NCBI GenBank assembly: GCA_964492845.1
Contig: CAZBMZ010000027.1
Coordinates: 20,931-84,930, forward strand
Direction of reading: 5' to 3'
Length of the DNA stretch: 64,000 bases
From: JADJPF01 sp964492845
Lineage (GTDB): Bacteria; Acidobacteriota; Blastocatellia; Chloracidobacteriales; JADJPF01
Notes under the pieces: generated by a model
Database searches by the model: none
What the model was told of the DNA's origin: nothing
Seen by the model: the letters and a program-made list of their open reading frames with translations, nothing else
Translations under genes and position numbers: made by a program
Part shown: positions 28,421-36,046 of the stretch, in pieces
How the letters are laid out: every line of letters starts with the position of its first letter
How positions within the stretch are numbered: the first letter of the stretch is position 1

Positions 28421-29965
28421 TTAAAATAGCTTCCACCATTTCTTGTTAGTTTTTTGTTCCTGCGGTTTTTCTATTACTGTGTCAGGCACTTTTTGAATTT
28501 CTTGAACAGTGGGTGGAACTGCTGCTGATGGTAGAGGAAGTTTTTTCCTTTGAGCAGCTTTCCAATTATATTTTTTGATAATAGCTCGAACTTTGGCTTT
28601 TAAGACTCGTCCTTTTTCAGGGCTAACCATATAAACAAAATTGGCAAATCCTTGTATTGATGCAATTACATCTTTTGAATGTCCCCAACGCTTATTGTCT
28701 GGGCCATCTTTTTCTATTTGAAATAAAGTTGCACGGAAACGTTTAAGAGTCTTTTTAGAGATACTAAGCTGTTTATTTACAACAATTCCTGTTACTTCTT
28801 GTTGTCGGCCTTTTCGTAGTACACGAGTTTTTTCACTATTAATTGTTAAACCTTCATGTTTAACAATGCTGTCAGTTTTAGTTAAAATATTGCAAACATT
28901 ACGGCTAGCTTCACTTTTGGCAGAAAACGTTAAATCATCTGCATAACGTGTATAAGTAAAACCTAAAGTGCTAGCCATTGTGCTTAGACGTTTATCTAAA
29001 CGACGACAAAGAATGTTAGTTAAAGCTGGGCTAGTGGGCGCACCTTGAGGAAGATGTCTTTCAGAAGTGGCAACATAATAAGTTTTTCCATCAAGCGTTA
29101 CTTGTTCAACTATTGGTTCAGTGCAAATTAGACCAAAAATAGTTGCTGCTGCTTCTGAATAACCTAGAGATAAAAAAAGCCCTTTAATTCTTTTATAAGA
29201 TATGGAAGGGAAGAAGTCTTTTAAGTCAATATTTACAATAACTTCGGCTCCAATATGGGGTTTAGCATTAGTAACAATAGAATGTTGCTGGCAAAATCCA
29301 TGTGCGGCATCATGAAGTTTAACTTTTTCTAAAATATTATGGAGTATCCAGTTTTGTGCTGCTTTAAGTCGTGGCATTGGAGCAGAAATAGTTCTTTCTC
29401 CACCGGTTTTTTTAGGAATCTTAAAACGTACATAATGTGATGTAGTGCTAGTCTTACGGGTAAAAGCTAAAAATCTTAAAGCATTAATTGAAATACTCAT
29501 TGCTGACGCTATTTCACTAGCATTAGAATATGTAGGTAAATTATGTTGGTTAAGTCTATCTAGGTTAACTGCTTTGTTATTTAACCCTGCTGAAACCTCT
29601 TGTCCAAGATAAGTTATGTCTTGTTTCTTTTTTTCCTGCCAAGCTTTAGCGCGTTCTTGACGTTGACGTTCTCGGCGTTCTTTAGTTTCTTGGCGTTTAC
29701 GTTTAGACTCTTCCATTCTTCGCTTACGAAGTTCTTTAAGCATTTTTTCTTCATTGCGAAGATTACGCTCTTCTGAACGAAGTTCTCCTAATTGGCGTTG
29801 GAGTTCACCACGTCGGCGGATTTCGTCGGCTGGGTCTTGTGGCATTTCTCCTTGTGCGGGCCAAAAGCCAAAGCGAATCATTTCTTCTAGGATAAATTCT
29901 TCGCGGGAAGTTCTGCGGATTTGTTCATAAAGTTCTTGACGGGTTCTTGGACGTTGGTCAGACAT
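28421..29965 (-). CDS. Retron-type reverse transcriptase with coiled-coil N-terminal extension
   Basis: A 514-residue protein. Residues about 45-115 are a highly charged, mostly Arg/Lys/Glu helix, probably a coiled coil, absent from minimal retron RTs. The RT core (about 150-470) has the catalytic Asp of motif A (NIDLKDFFP, about 245-253), QGAPTSP (307-313), the YADD box (341-344) and the retron hallmarks NAKPH (233-237) and VTGI (391-394). A Pro/Lys-rich tail ends WWKLF. Group II intron maturase features are absent. The start ATG has a GGAG site 10 bases upstream. Immediately 5' lies an array of four structured repeats, the natural candidates for its RNA templates, so it probably makes single-stranded DNA from them. 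Confidence 0.92.
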   Translation of the reverse strand: MSDQRPRTRQELYEQIRRTSREEFILEEMIRFGFWPAQGEMPQDPADEIRRRGELQRQLGELRSEERNLRNEEKMLKELRKRRMEESKRKRQETKERRERQRQERAKAWQEKKKQDITYLGQEVSAGLNNKAVNLDRLNQHNLPTYSNASEIASAMSISINALRFLAFTRKTSTTSHYVRFKIPKKTGGERTISAPMPRLKAAQNWILHNILEKVKLHDAAHGFCQQHSIVTNAKPHIGAEVIVNIDLKDFFPSISYKRIKGLFLSLGYSEAAATIFGLICTEPIVEQVTLDGKTYYVATSERHLPQGAPTSPALTNILCRRLDKRLSTMASTLGFTYTRYADDLTFSAKSEASRNVCNILTKTDSIVKHEGLTINSEKTRVLRKGRQQEVTGIVVNKQLSISKKTLKRFRATLFQIEKDGPDNKRWGHSKDVIASIQGFANFVYMVSPEKGRVLKAKVRAIIKKYNWKAAQRKKLPLPSAAVPPTVQEIQKVPDTVIEKPQEQKTNKKWWKLF

Positions 29966-30016
29966 AACAGATTATCTCCAAATAACAGGGTTAGAAGAAT
30001 TAGGTTTAATAGATAC

Positions 30017-30204
30017 CTTCGTAAAACTCTTATGACTAGGCTTGCTCAACTCGATGCCGCAACAGCCTGCGCTCGCATTTTGATTTGCCAAATACATACC
30101 GAAAATACGAGCGCAGGCTAGTTGCGGCAAAAGTAAAGAGCAGACTAGTGAAGCATGACTAGACTAACCACAGGGATAGCGATCCACTATCCAGATTGCA
30201 AGGG
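30017..30204 (-). ncRNA. Retron-like ncRNA unit 1 (nearest the RT gene)
   Basis: The long hairpin has lower arms GCCGCAAC (30056-30063) and GTTGCGGC (30121-30128), a 1x2 internal loop (A / TA), and upper arms of 11 bp (30065-30075 with 30108-30118). After a C/A mismatch, an ATTTT/AAAAT extension follows. The apical region holds the semi-conserved ACCGA motif. The short hairpin is GGATAG (30174-30179) with CTATCC (30187-30192) around loop CGATCCA. It ends about 50 bases upstream of the RT start codon. Confidence 0.8.
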
Positions 30205-30271
30205 AAAATTTTCTATTAAACCTACTAAAACTTGGAAATATTTGTCTAAAATTTCTGTGTAAAAATAAAAT

Positions 30272-30462
30272 CTTCGTAAAGTTCTAAGGACTAGGCTTGC
30301 TCAACTCGATACTGGATTGAGCGATAGTCGTCACTATAGATTTTTGAAGTCTACACCGTAGAGTGACTGACTATCCTCTAATCCAGTAATAGTGAAGAGC
30401 AGACTAGTGATGCATGACTAGACTAAATACAAGAATGGTGATCCACCATTCAGTTTGCAAGG
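30272..30462 (-). ncRNA. Retron-like ncRNA unit 2
   Basis: The long hairpin has lower arms ACTGGATT (30311-30318) and AATCCAGT (30380-30387), with the 1x2 internal loop at the same place (G / CT). The upper stem is more interrupted than in the other units: 2 bp, a bulged C, 7 bp (GATAGTC/GACTATC), a 1x2 loop, then TCACT/AGTGA. The apical region has ACCGT. The short hairpin is GAATGG (30433-30438) with CCATTC (30446-30451) around loop TGATCCA. Confidence 0.78.
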
Positions 30463-30541
30463 TAAGTTCTATGCTTTTGCACAAAATTTTAGACTTCAAA
30501 GACCTAATTGTTTAATCCAAAAACTTAGTCAAAAATAAAAC

Positions 30542-30729
30542 CTTCGTAAAGTTCTAAAGACTAGGCTTGCTCAACTCGATGCCGGTGCAACCACCGGCGG
30601 GTTATTCACTTTACGAAACACAAACCGGAATACCCGCCGGTGGTTAGCACCGGCAAAAGTAAAGAGCAGACTAGTGATGCATGACTAGACTAAGTACAAG
30701 GATGACGAACCATCATCCGGGTTGCAAGG
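30542..30729 (-). ncRNA. Retron-like ncRNA unit 3
   Basis: The long hairpin is very GC-rich: lower arms GCCGGTGC (30581-30588) and GCACCGGC (30647-30654), internal loop A / TA, upper 12-bp arms ACCACCGGCGGG (30590-30601) and its complement (30633-30644). The apical region contains ACCGGA. The short hairpin is GGATGA (30700-30705) with TCATCC (30713-30718) around loop CGAACCA. Confidence 0.8.
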
Positions 30730-30797
30730 TAAGTTCTTTACTTTTGCACTAAGTTTTGGATTAGAGAGAACAGTTTAATGATTAAATATAAGAATAT

Positions 30798-30984
30798 CTT
30801 CGTAAAATTCTAAGGGCTAGGCTTGCTCAACTCGATGCACTAGCAATACCTATTACGATTTTGTATTTACATAATACAAACTGAAAAACGTAATAGGTAT
30901 TAGCTAGTGCAAAAGTAAAGAGCAGACTAGTGAAGCGTGACTAGACTAAATACAAGAATGGCGATCCACCATTCGGGTTGCAAG
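30798..30984 (-). ncRNA. Retron-like ncRNA unit 4 (nearest the SWIM gene)
   Basis: The long hairpin has lower arms GCACTAGC (30837-30844) and GCTAGTGC (30903-30910), internal loop A / TA, and upper 12-bp arms ATACCTATTACG (30846-30857) and its complement (30889-30900). An A/A mismatch and TTTT/AAAA extension follow. A secondary TTGTAT/ATACAA hairpin sits in the apex with an ACTGA motif after it. The short hairpin is GAATGG (30956-30961) with CCATTC (30969-30974) around loop CGATCCA. It starts 86 bases past the SWIM gene stop. Confidence 0.8.
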
Positions 30985-31070
30985 ATTCTGGACTCTGTCT
31001 TTTTACTTAATAATTAAACTGCTACAAAATTGAGAAAGATCTAAATAACTAAACTTATATAACTGCAATT

Positions 31071-32714
31071 TTAACGCCTTTGGCGGCTATGGTGCATTCT
31101 TAAAGCTAAAATATGCTCACAAGGGCCTTTGAATAACTTGTTTTGTTGGTGCCAATAACATTCACAAGTTGCTTTAGCAATACGCTCATCTTTATCAATT
31201 GCTACCATTGTATTGTAATTCTTAGATTTATCTTTAACGTTACCTAAAATGTTTAATGCTCCTGTTGCATCTTGTTCTGTAACATTAATTTTTACCGCAT
31301 TTTGAGATAGAAAGCTTGTCGCACTTTCTTCACGAGCGTTAGCAAATCGTAGTTTGTCCATTGGTAGGGGTTCGCGGCTTAACTCGCGTACTCGATAAAC
31401 TGATTTATTTAGATCATAAATTGCTCGTCCTGCTTGAGTATAAGCACTTAAAGCCCCTAGTATAACATTACGGTCTATGCCAAGACGTTTTGAAAGATCA
31501 TCAGGTTTTTCTACCCATTTTTCTTTTAGTGCATCAAAAATACGACGTTTAGTAAAGCTATCTACTTCTGCACGGGGTGCCATTAAATCAAAATTTCCTG
31601 CTGTTGACCAATCGTTAGCCGTCCAACCTGATAGACCTAAAGTAAAAGACATATGACCTAGATCAGCAACATAGAATGAAGGTAGACCAGTACCTAGCAG
31701 ATGGACAGTAAAATTTTTAGCAATCGGGATAAGTCTTTCTAAAATAAGTATTCTACGTCTACCCCAAACACGAATTGTAGTTGCTGTATTGCCTTGGTAA
31801 ATAGAACGAGGACAAACCACTTCAATATTCCAAGGGTCAAAAACTAGTTTTATAGGTTCATTTGGCTTAAGGATATAACGTAGGCTACGAGGGCCAAGGT
31901 TTTCTTTATGGCGACGCAACACAAAACAAATGTTGTAAACATCCATTGGATGTAGAGTAAAAGAGGTAGTAGGTAAAGACATTGCAGAACTTACTTGTAG
32001 AAAGCCTCTAACCCAACTATCAGGCAAGTCAATTTTTATTTCTTTATAATCTTCTTGCCCTTCGGTTTTTACTTCAAAACCTGAAGGTTCTACTTCAAAG
32101 CGAGTATTTTTATAGCTGCGGATTTTTTGAAATTCATTATAAAGAGCCGCAGAATAATCAATGTTAGTTGTACCGCAGGAAAATTCACTAATATTTTTAA
32201 AGACTTCATAGCTAGTACCTAAACGACCATAAGTAGATTCATCTTGGCTAAAGCATTCAAAAAATACTTCGTCGGGATGGACTGTAATTACAGGGTCTAA
32301 AACAAACCAAACATCCCGTTCTTTTTCATAGAGATAATTAAAAAAGCGTTGTTTAGCCTGATTAAAAGCCGCATGTCGGTTAGTATGTTGTTGATGAATT
32401 TGATTTAGCTCAGTTTGTAAGACTTTAATTTGTTCCACTAAGTCTGTTCGTTGGGCTGCTAGCATTTGGACATCTATTTTATCTCGTTCTGCTGCCCATT
32501 CTTTATAAGCTGTTTTATCTTTTGGCTTAAAGCGTAAGTCTGAAACTACAACATTGTGTAAGGCACTAATAGCTTCACGAAATTCAATATTTTTTTGTAG
32601 TTCGCCAATAAAAAAAGTAGGCTCGCGTTTAGTGTCAGGAGAAAAGGACATCTTAGTTTGGCTAGAATGGCTAGTTACTGCTGAACTACCTTTATATGAG
32701 TAATTAAATTCCAC
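31071..32714 (-). CDS. SWIM zinc-finger protein of the RT locus
   Basis: A 547-residue protein. The C-terminus holds a SWIM zinc finger with ligands C517, C519, C532 and H534 (pattern CxCx12CxH), a fold that binds DNA or protein partners. The region before it (about 380-450, KRRIFDALKEKW to YRVREL) looks like a winged-helix unit. The first 370 residues are a mixed domain I do not recognise, with a helical segment at about 60-125. Its start overlaps the end of the WGR/HEAT gene by 11 bases, so they are translationally coupled. The gene precedes the repeat array and the RT on the same strand. It is probably an accessory or effector protein of the RT system. Confidence 0.82.
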   Translation of the reverse strand: MEFNYSYKGSSAVTSHSSQTKMSFSPDTKREPTFFIGELQKNIEFREAISALHNVVVSDLRFKPKDKTAYKEWAAERDKIDVQMLAAQRTDLVEQIKVLQTELNQIHQQHTNRHAAFNQAKQRFFNYLYEKERDVWFVLDPVITVHPDEVFFECFSQDESTYGRLGTSYEVFKNISEFSCGTTNIDYSAALYNEFQKIRSYKNTRFEVEPSGFEVKTEGQEDYKEIKIDLPDSWVRGFLQVSSAMSLPTTSFTLHPMDVYNICFVLRRHKENLGPRSLRYILKPNEPIKLVFDPWNIEVVCPRSIYQGNTATTIRVWGRRRILILERLIPIAKNFTVHLLGTGLPSFYVADLGHMSFTLGLSGWTANDWSTAGNFDLMAPRAEVDSFTKRRIFDALKEKWVEKPDDLSKRLGIDRNVILGALSAYTQAGRAIYDLNKSVYRVRELSREPLPMDKLRFANAREESATSFLSQNAVKINVTEQDATGALNILGNVKDKSKNYNTMVAIDKDERIAKATCECYWHQQNKLFKGPCEHILALRMHHSRQRR

Positions 32715-35700
32715 GGCGAACCTCCAAAGCTTTAACTTGTATTGGCAAAGCTATCTGTGGGTAGATACTATGAATTTTAAGCATAGCTTCAATACTATGG
32801 GCTTTATCTCCTATTGCCATAGTAACAGATTGTCTACTAAGGATATCTGCAACAATTTCTGCTGCTTTAACATCTTTTTCAGCTTCTTTTTCTAGGAAAT
32901 TAAGCACTCGCTCTTTGGCTACACGTGCCTTGTTGATTGCTGATAAAGTGCTGATAAAATAAGGAGTTAGTTCTTTTAGACGATCTGAATTATTAGCTGC
33001 ATATTCTTCTAAGTAGTTAGTAACAAACATTTTCATAGTATGGGAAGGATGTTCACTAAGTTTCATTAGATATTCTGGGCCTGACTCACTGGAAAAATAC
33101 TTAAGAATTAAGTCGCGGCCAAATTTTTGTACATCCTCACGAGTGCTATCACAAATACTAACTAAGATAACTGGGCTAAGATGTTCTTGTGTAAAGGAAT
33201 CTTGAAAGATCTTAAACCAAGTTTTTCTTTCTTCATCCCATTTACAATCTAAAAACCTAATGGACATAGCCATTTCGTTTGGGTCAGCATAAAAACGAGG
33301 CAGGGAATTTTTAAAAAGTTCTTGAGATGCAATTCTTACAGCTTGTAATTCACTATTAGATAATTTAACTAAATCATCTGTAGTGTAATGGCTAGCCCAG
33401 TGGGAGTTAGCTTGTAGGAGAACTCCAGCCATTTCTTGAGCAGAAGGAGATTTTGATTTAGTAAGCTTTAAGGTCAATTCCCAGTCTAAAGTCTGTAAGA
33501 TAAACCTAAGCTCACTGCTTAATAAGCTAACAATATAAGAATGTAGTTTAGCAAAAGGTTCGTCAACTAATAGTTTATCAATTAATGTTAAACCTAGTCT
33601 TTGTCCAAACTCTCTATTAACACTAGCTAAGCGGCCAATTATTGGTCGAATTGTAGAACGTATATCGCCTAGAGTATGGGTACAAAGTGATAATAAAAGA
33701 CTTTCTTTAGCTAAAAGCGATTCATTAGGTAATTGACCAAGTAGATTTATACCTATAGCCCGCATTGACTCATAAGCAGAATTCATTAAGGAATAAATAA
33801 TATCTTCTTGGAGGGAACTAGATTTTACTTGATGGTTAAGTAGAATATTTCCGCCAAATTCTTGTATTTCAAGAATTGGATGATCTAGTAGTTTTAAGAT
33901 TGTATTTAACTCTAAAGAAGAGAGTAAGTAAGCAAATTTCTTAAATAAAATGTCTGTAACATCTTTAATTTCTACAATTAAATTACTATTGTTTGCATCC
34001 ATTCTAAGAGAAAGCAAATAGCTAATTAATTGTGAAATAAGGTCTTTTGCTACAGAATCAGTAAAAATAACAGAACCAAGAAAACTACGTGAAAAATTAC
34101 GAGTTTCTACCTGAGGGCTAGTAATTAGTGAGAAGATAAAATTAATATCTTTAGTAAAATGGTGTCGAGATTCATCAATCCATTTATAGGCTTGAGAACG
34201 TGCTGGAGAAAAACTTGAGTTAGCTAGAGCTAAAAGAAGCTGACCATTAGGATTATTTGCGTTATATCTTGATTTAACTATGTTAAATGCTAATTCTGCT
34301 GTTACTTGATAAGGTCGAGTTAAAAGTAACATTAATACTTCAATATCTAGTTCATCGCAAAAATCTGGACAAGCTTGGATGGTTTTTGTAGCAAAGTTAT
34401 GAATTTCCTCACAATTGCTTTCAACTAAAAGATGTAGCAAGCCTACAGGAACATTTTCCCAAAGTTTTGGAAACGATTCTTCCCGGATTCTAGGTGCTGG
34501 ATCTCCTGGTTTATAAGTAGGGCGACATCGCCAATTACTACGTCCGGGAGATGCCATATAGCGAGTGCTATTACCGTATAAGATATGATTAAATGGTATA
34601 TAGCTAGCATATTTATCATAGTTAGTATATGTATAACTACGAGTTTGCCAACTGTATGAGCTAGTTTGACGAGTAGGTAAAGCGTCCTGATCAGTATAGG
34701 GAAGTAAAACACCTACAGCCATTTTTACATAATCATAGTTGTTTAAATTACCCATTCGTCTTAGTGTGCGCCAAACACGCTTGCGTAAATACATACGAGT
34801 ATGGTTGCTATATGCAATAGGAGAATCAGGAGATTTTAAGGCTTTTTTGTTTACCGCAGTAACACTACCATTAATAGTTATGTAGTAAGTATTTGAATAA
34901 GAATTGCTTTGGAACATTTCTTTTTCTTTTTCAAAGCGGTAAGCAATTAATCCAAAAACTTCTGCATCAAGTCGATATTCAGCAGCCTTAAAAATATGTC
35001 TTAAATGTCGGAAATAATTAGGTTTAAGTGGGGCAGTGCGTAAAATTTCTAATAAAGCAGGACGAACATTTTTATTATTAATTAAATAGATAGTGTCTAA
35101 TATTTCAAATTGTGCAGGAGTAGCATTTTTTAAGTAATTTTTAAGTAGTTGAGTAAATTTTTCTGCTGAACCATTTCTAGCACTGTCCCGAAGTTCAAGC
35201 GGAAGTCGCTCAATCATATCTTGGCGAAATTCTGTTTGTGTTTCAGTATCAGAAAGTTTTAAGAGAGCTTCAGCGGCAATACGACGTACTGAATCACTAT
35301 TTCGAGAATCACCATAAAGACGACCTAGAGCAGAAACAGCGGATTCATCGCCACACCAACCTAAAGCCCAAGCAATACAATAATCTCTTAGGCTATTGCT
35401 ATAGCTAATTAAATTTATTAGAAGGGGAGTAGCTTCACGAATTTTTAGTTCTCCTGCCCGCCAAATTACTCGTTCAATAGGCCATTTACGTTTAGCTTTG
35501 CTTGAGCGAGAGGAAAGAAAATCGCTTAAATGGTCTAAGATTTTTTGGTTTCGAGGATCTGAAGAGCTAGGAGTATTATCTATTTTTACTCTAGGGATTG
35601 GTTGAGCAGGTGTAACAGGTGTAACAGGTGTAGTGGGTGTTTGTTCTGAATAACCTTTTTTAACTTTTTCATTAACTAATTCTGCAAAAATTCTTTGTGC

Positions 35701-35877
35701 TTGGGTTAATGCAACAGCACTAGTAGTTTTAGAGCCTTCTTTTAAGCTGGCACCACGTCGGCCATAACGAAAATTAACCAGATAACGACCGGGGCTTACT
35801 TCACAAAGATCAACTTCATAAACTTTGTCAGAACTGCCTTCACGATAATAAAGAGTAGTTTGTCTGATTAGTTTCAT
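32704..35877 (-). CDS. WGR domain protein with HEAT/ARM-like repeats
   Basis: A 1057-residue protein. Residues about 1-85 are a WGR domain (YYREGSSDKVYEVDL, then VNFRYGRRGASLKEGSKT), named for its Trp-Gly-Arg-like motif, here YGR. WGR domains bind nucleic acid ends in PARPs and occur in bacterial MolR-type proteins. A Pro/Thr linker (about 85-100) follows. The remainder is almost entirely helical repeats of HEAT/ARM character, starting with AVSALGRLYGDS-like segments at about 135-215. No enzymatic motif is visible. It is first in the apparent operon with the SWIM protein, the repeat array and the RT. It probably recognises nucleic acid or serves as scaffold. Confidence 0.82.
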   Translation of the reverse strand: MKLIRQTTLYYREGSSDKVYEVDLCEVSPGRYLVNFRYGRRGASLKEGSKTTSAVALTQAQRIFAELVNEKVKKGYSEQTPTTPVTPVTPAQPIPRVKIDNTPSSSDPRNQKILDHLSDFLSSRSSKAKRKWPIERVIWRAGELKIREATPLLINLISYSNSLRDYCIAWALGWCGDESAVSALGRLYGDSRNSDSVRRIAAEALLKLSDTETQTEFRQDMIERLPLELRDSARNGSAEKFTQLLKNYLKNATPAQFEILDTIYLINNKNVRPALLEILRTAPLKPNYFRHLRHIFKAAEYRLDAEVFGLIAYRFEKEKEMFQSNSYSNTYYITINGSVTAVNKKALKSPDSPIAYSNHTRMYLRKRVWRTLRRMGNLNNYDYVKMAVGVLLPYTDQDALPTRQTSSYSWQTRSYTYTNYDKYASYIPFNHILYGNSTRYMASPGRSNWRCRPTYKPGDPAPRIREESFPKLWENVPVGLLHLLVESNCEEIHNFATKTIQACPDFCDELDIEVLMLLLTRPYQVTAELAFNIVKSRYNANNPNGQLLLALANSSFSPARSQAYKWIDESRHHFTKDINFIFSLITSPQVETRNFSRSFLGSVIFTDSVAKDLISQLISYLLSLRMDANNSNLIVEIKDVTDILFKKFAYLLSSLELNTILKLLDHPILEIQEFGGNILLNHQVKSSSLQEDIIYSLMNSAYESMRAIGINLLGQLPNESLLAKESLLLSLCTHTLGDIRSTIRPIIGRLASVNREFGQRLGLTLIDKLLVDEPFAKLHSYIVSLLSSELRFILQTLDWELTLKLTKSKSPSAQEMAGVLLQANSHWASHYTTDDLVKLSNSELQAVRIASQELFKNSLPRFYADPNEMAMSIRFLDCKWDEERKTWFKIFQDSFTQEHLSPVILVSICDSTREDVQKFGRDLILKYFSSESGPEYLMKLSEHPSHTMKMFVTNYLEEYAANNSDRLKELTPYFISTLSAINKARVAKERVLNFLEKEAEKDVKAAEIVADILSRQSVTMAIGDKAHSIEAMLKIHSIYPQIALPIQVKALEVRRGI

Positions 35878-36009
35878 GACTAATAACCCAGCTTTCTTAT
35901 GCTTTTAACCAGTTTTTATCAAAATTTTTTTAGGTGAAAGTTATATCACTGAGACAGGGCAAAGTATAGCGAAACATAAGCGAAGAGTCAATAAATTTTT
36001 TGCAATAAA

Positions 36010-36036
36010 ATCCAGGTAATTATTAATTACCTGGAT
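36010..36036 (-). terminator. Terminator of the glucosidase gene
   Basis: A perfect inverted repeat ATCCAGGTAAT (36010-36020) with ATTACCTGGAT (36026-36036) and a 5-base loop lies just past the glucosidase stop codon. It is followed by TTTATT in the minus direction. Confidence 0.85.
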
Positions 36037-36046
36037 TTAGAAAATT

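Larger units (their letters stand above)
30017..30984 (-). repeat. Array of four structured repeat units between SWIM gene and RT gene
   Basis: Four tandem units of 187-191 bases start at 30017, 30272, 30542 and 30798 (plus-strand order), at periods of 255, 270 and 256 bases. All share a left flank (CTTCGTAAA then CTAGGCTTGCTCAACTCGAT), a right half (GTAAAGAGCAGACTAGTG, then GACTAGACTAA) and an end TTGCAAG. Between the flanks lies a long inverted repeat whose sequence differs completely among units. Spacers between units are AT-rich and unconserved, about 67-79 bases. Minus strand is chosen because the RT and its neighbours read that way; the actual strand of transcription is inferred. Confidence 0.92.

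Noticed and set aside
30017..30984. Interpretation of the array as CRISPR
   Set aside because: Units are about 190 bases with long internal inverted repeats, the period is 255-270, the variable parts are self-complementary and no cas gene is present.
30017..30984. Integron attC sites
   Set aside because: Paired imperfect arms resemble attC in concept, but no cassettes, integrase or conserved attC core sites are present.
28421..31000. Group II intron or diversity-generating retroelement
   Set aside because: The RT has retron motifs and no maturase or endonuclease domain; no domain V-like RNA end was seen; there is no template/variable repeat pair or C-type lectin target gene.
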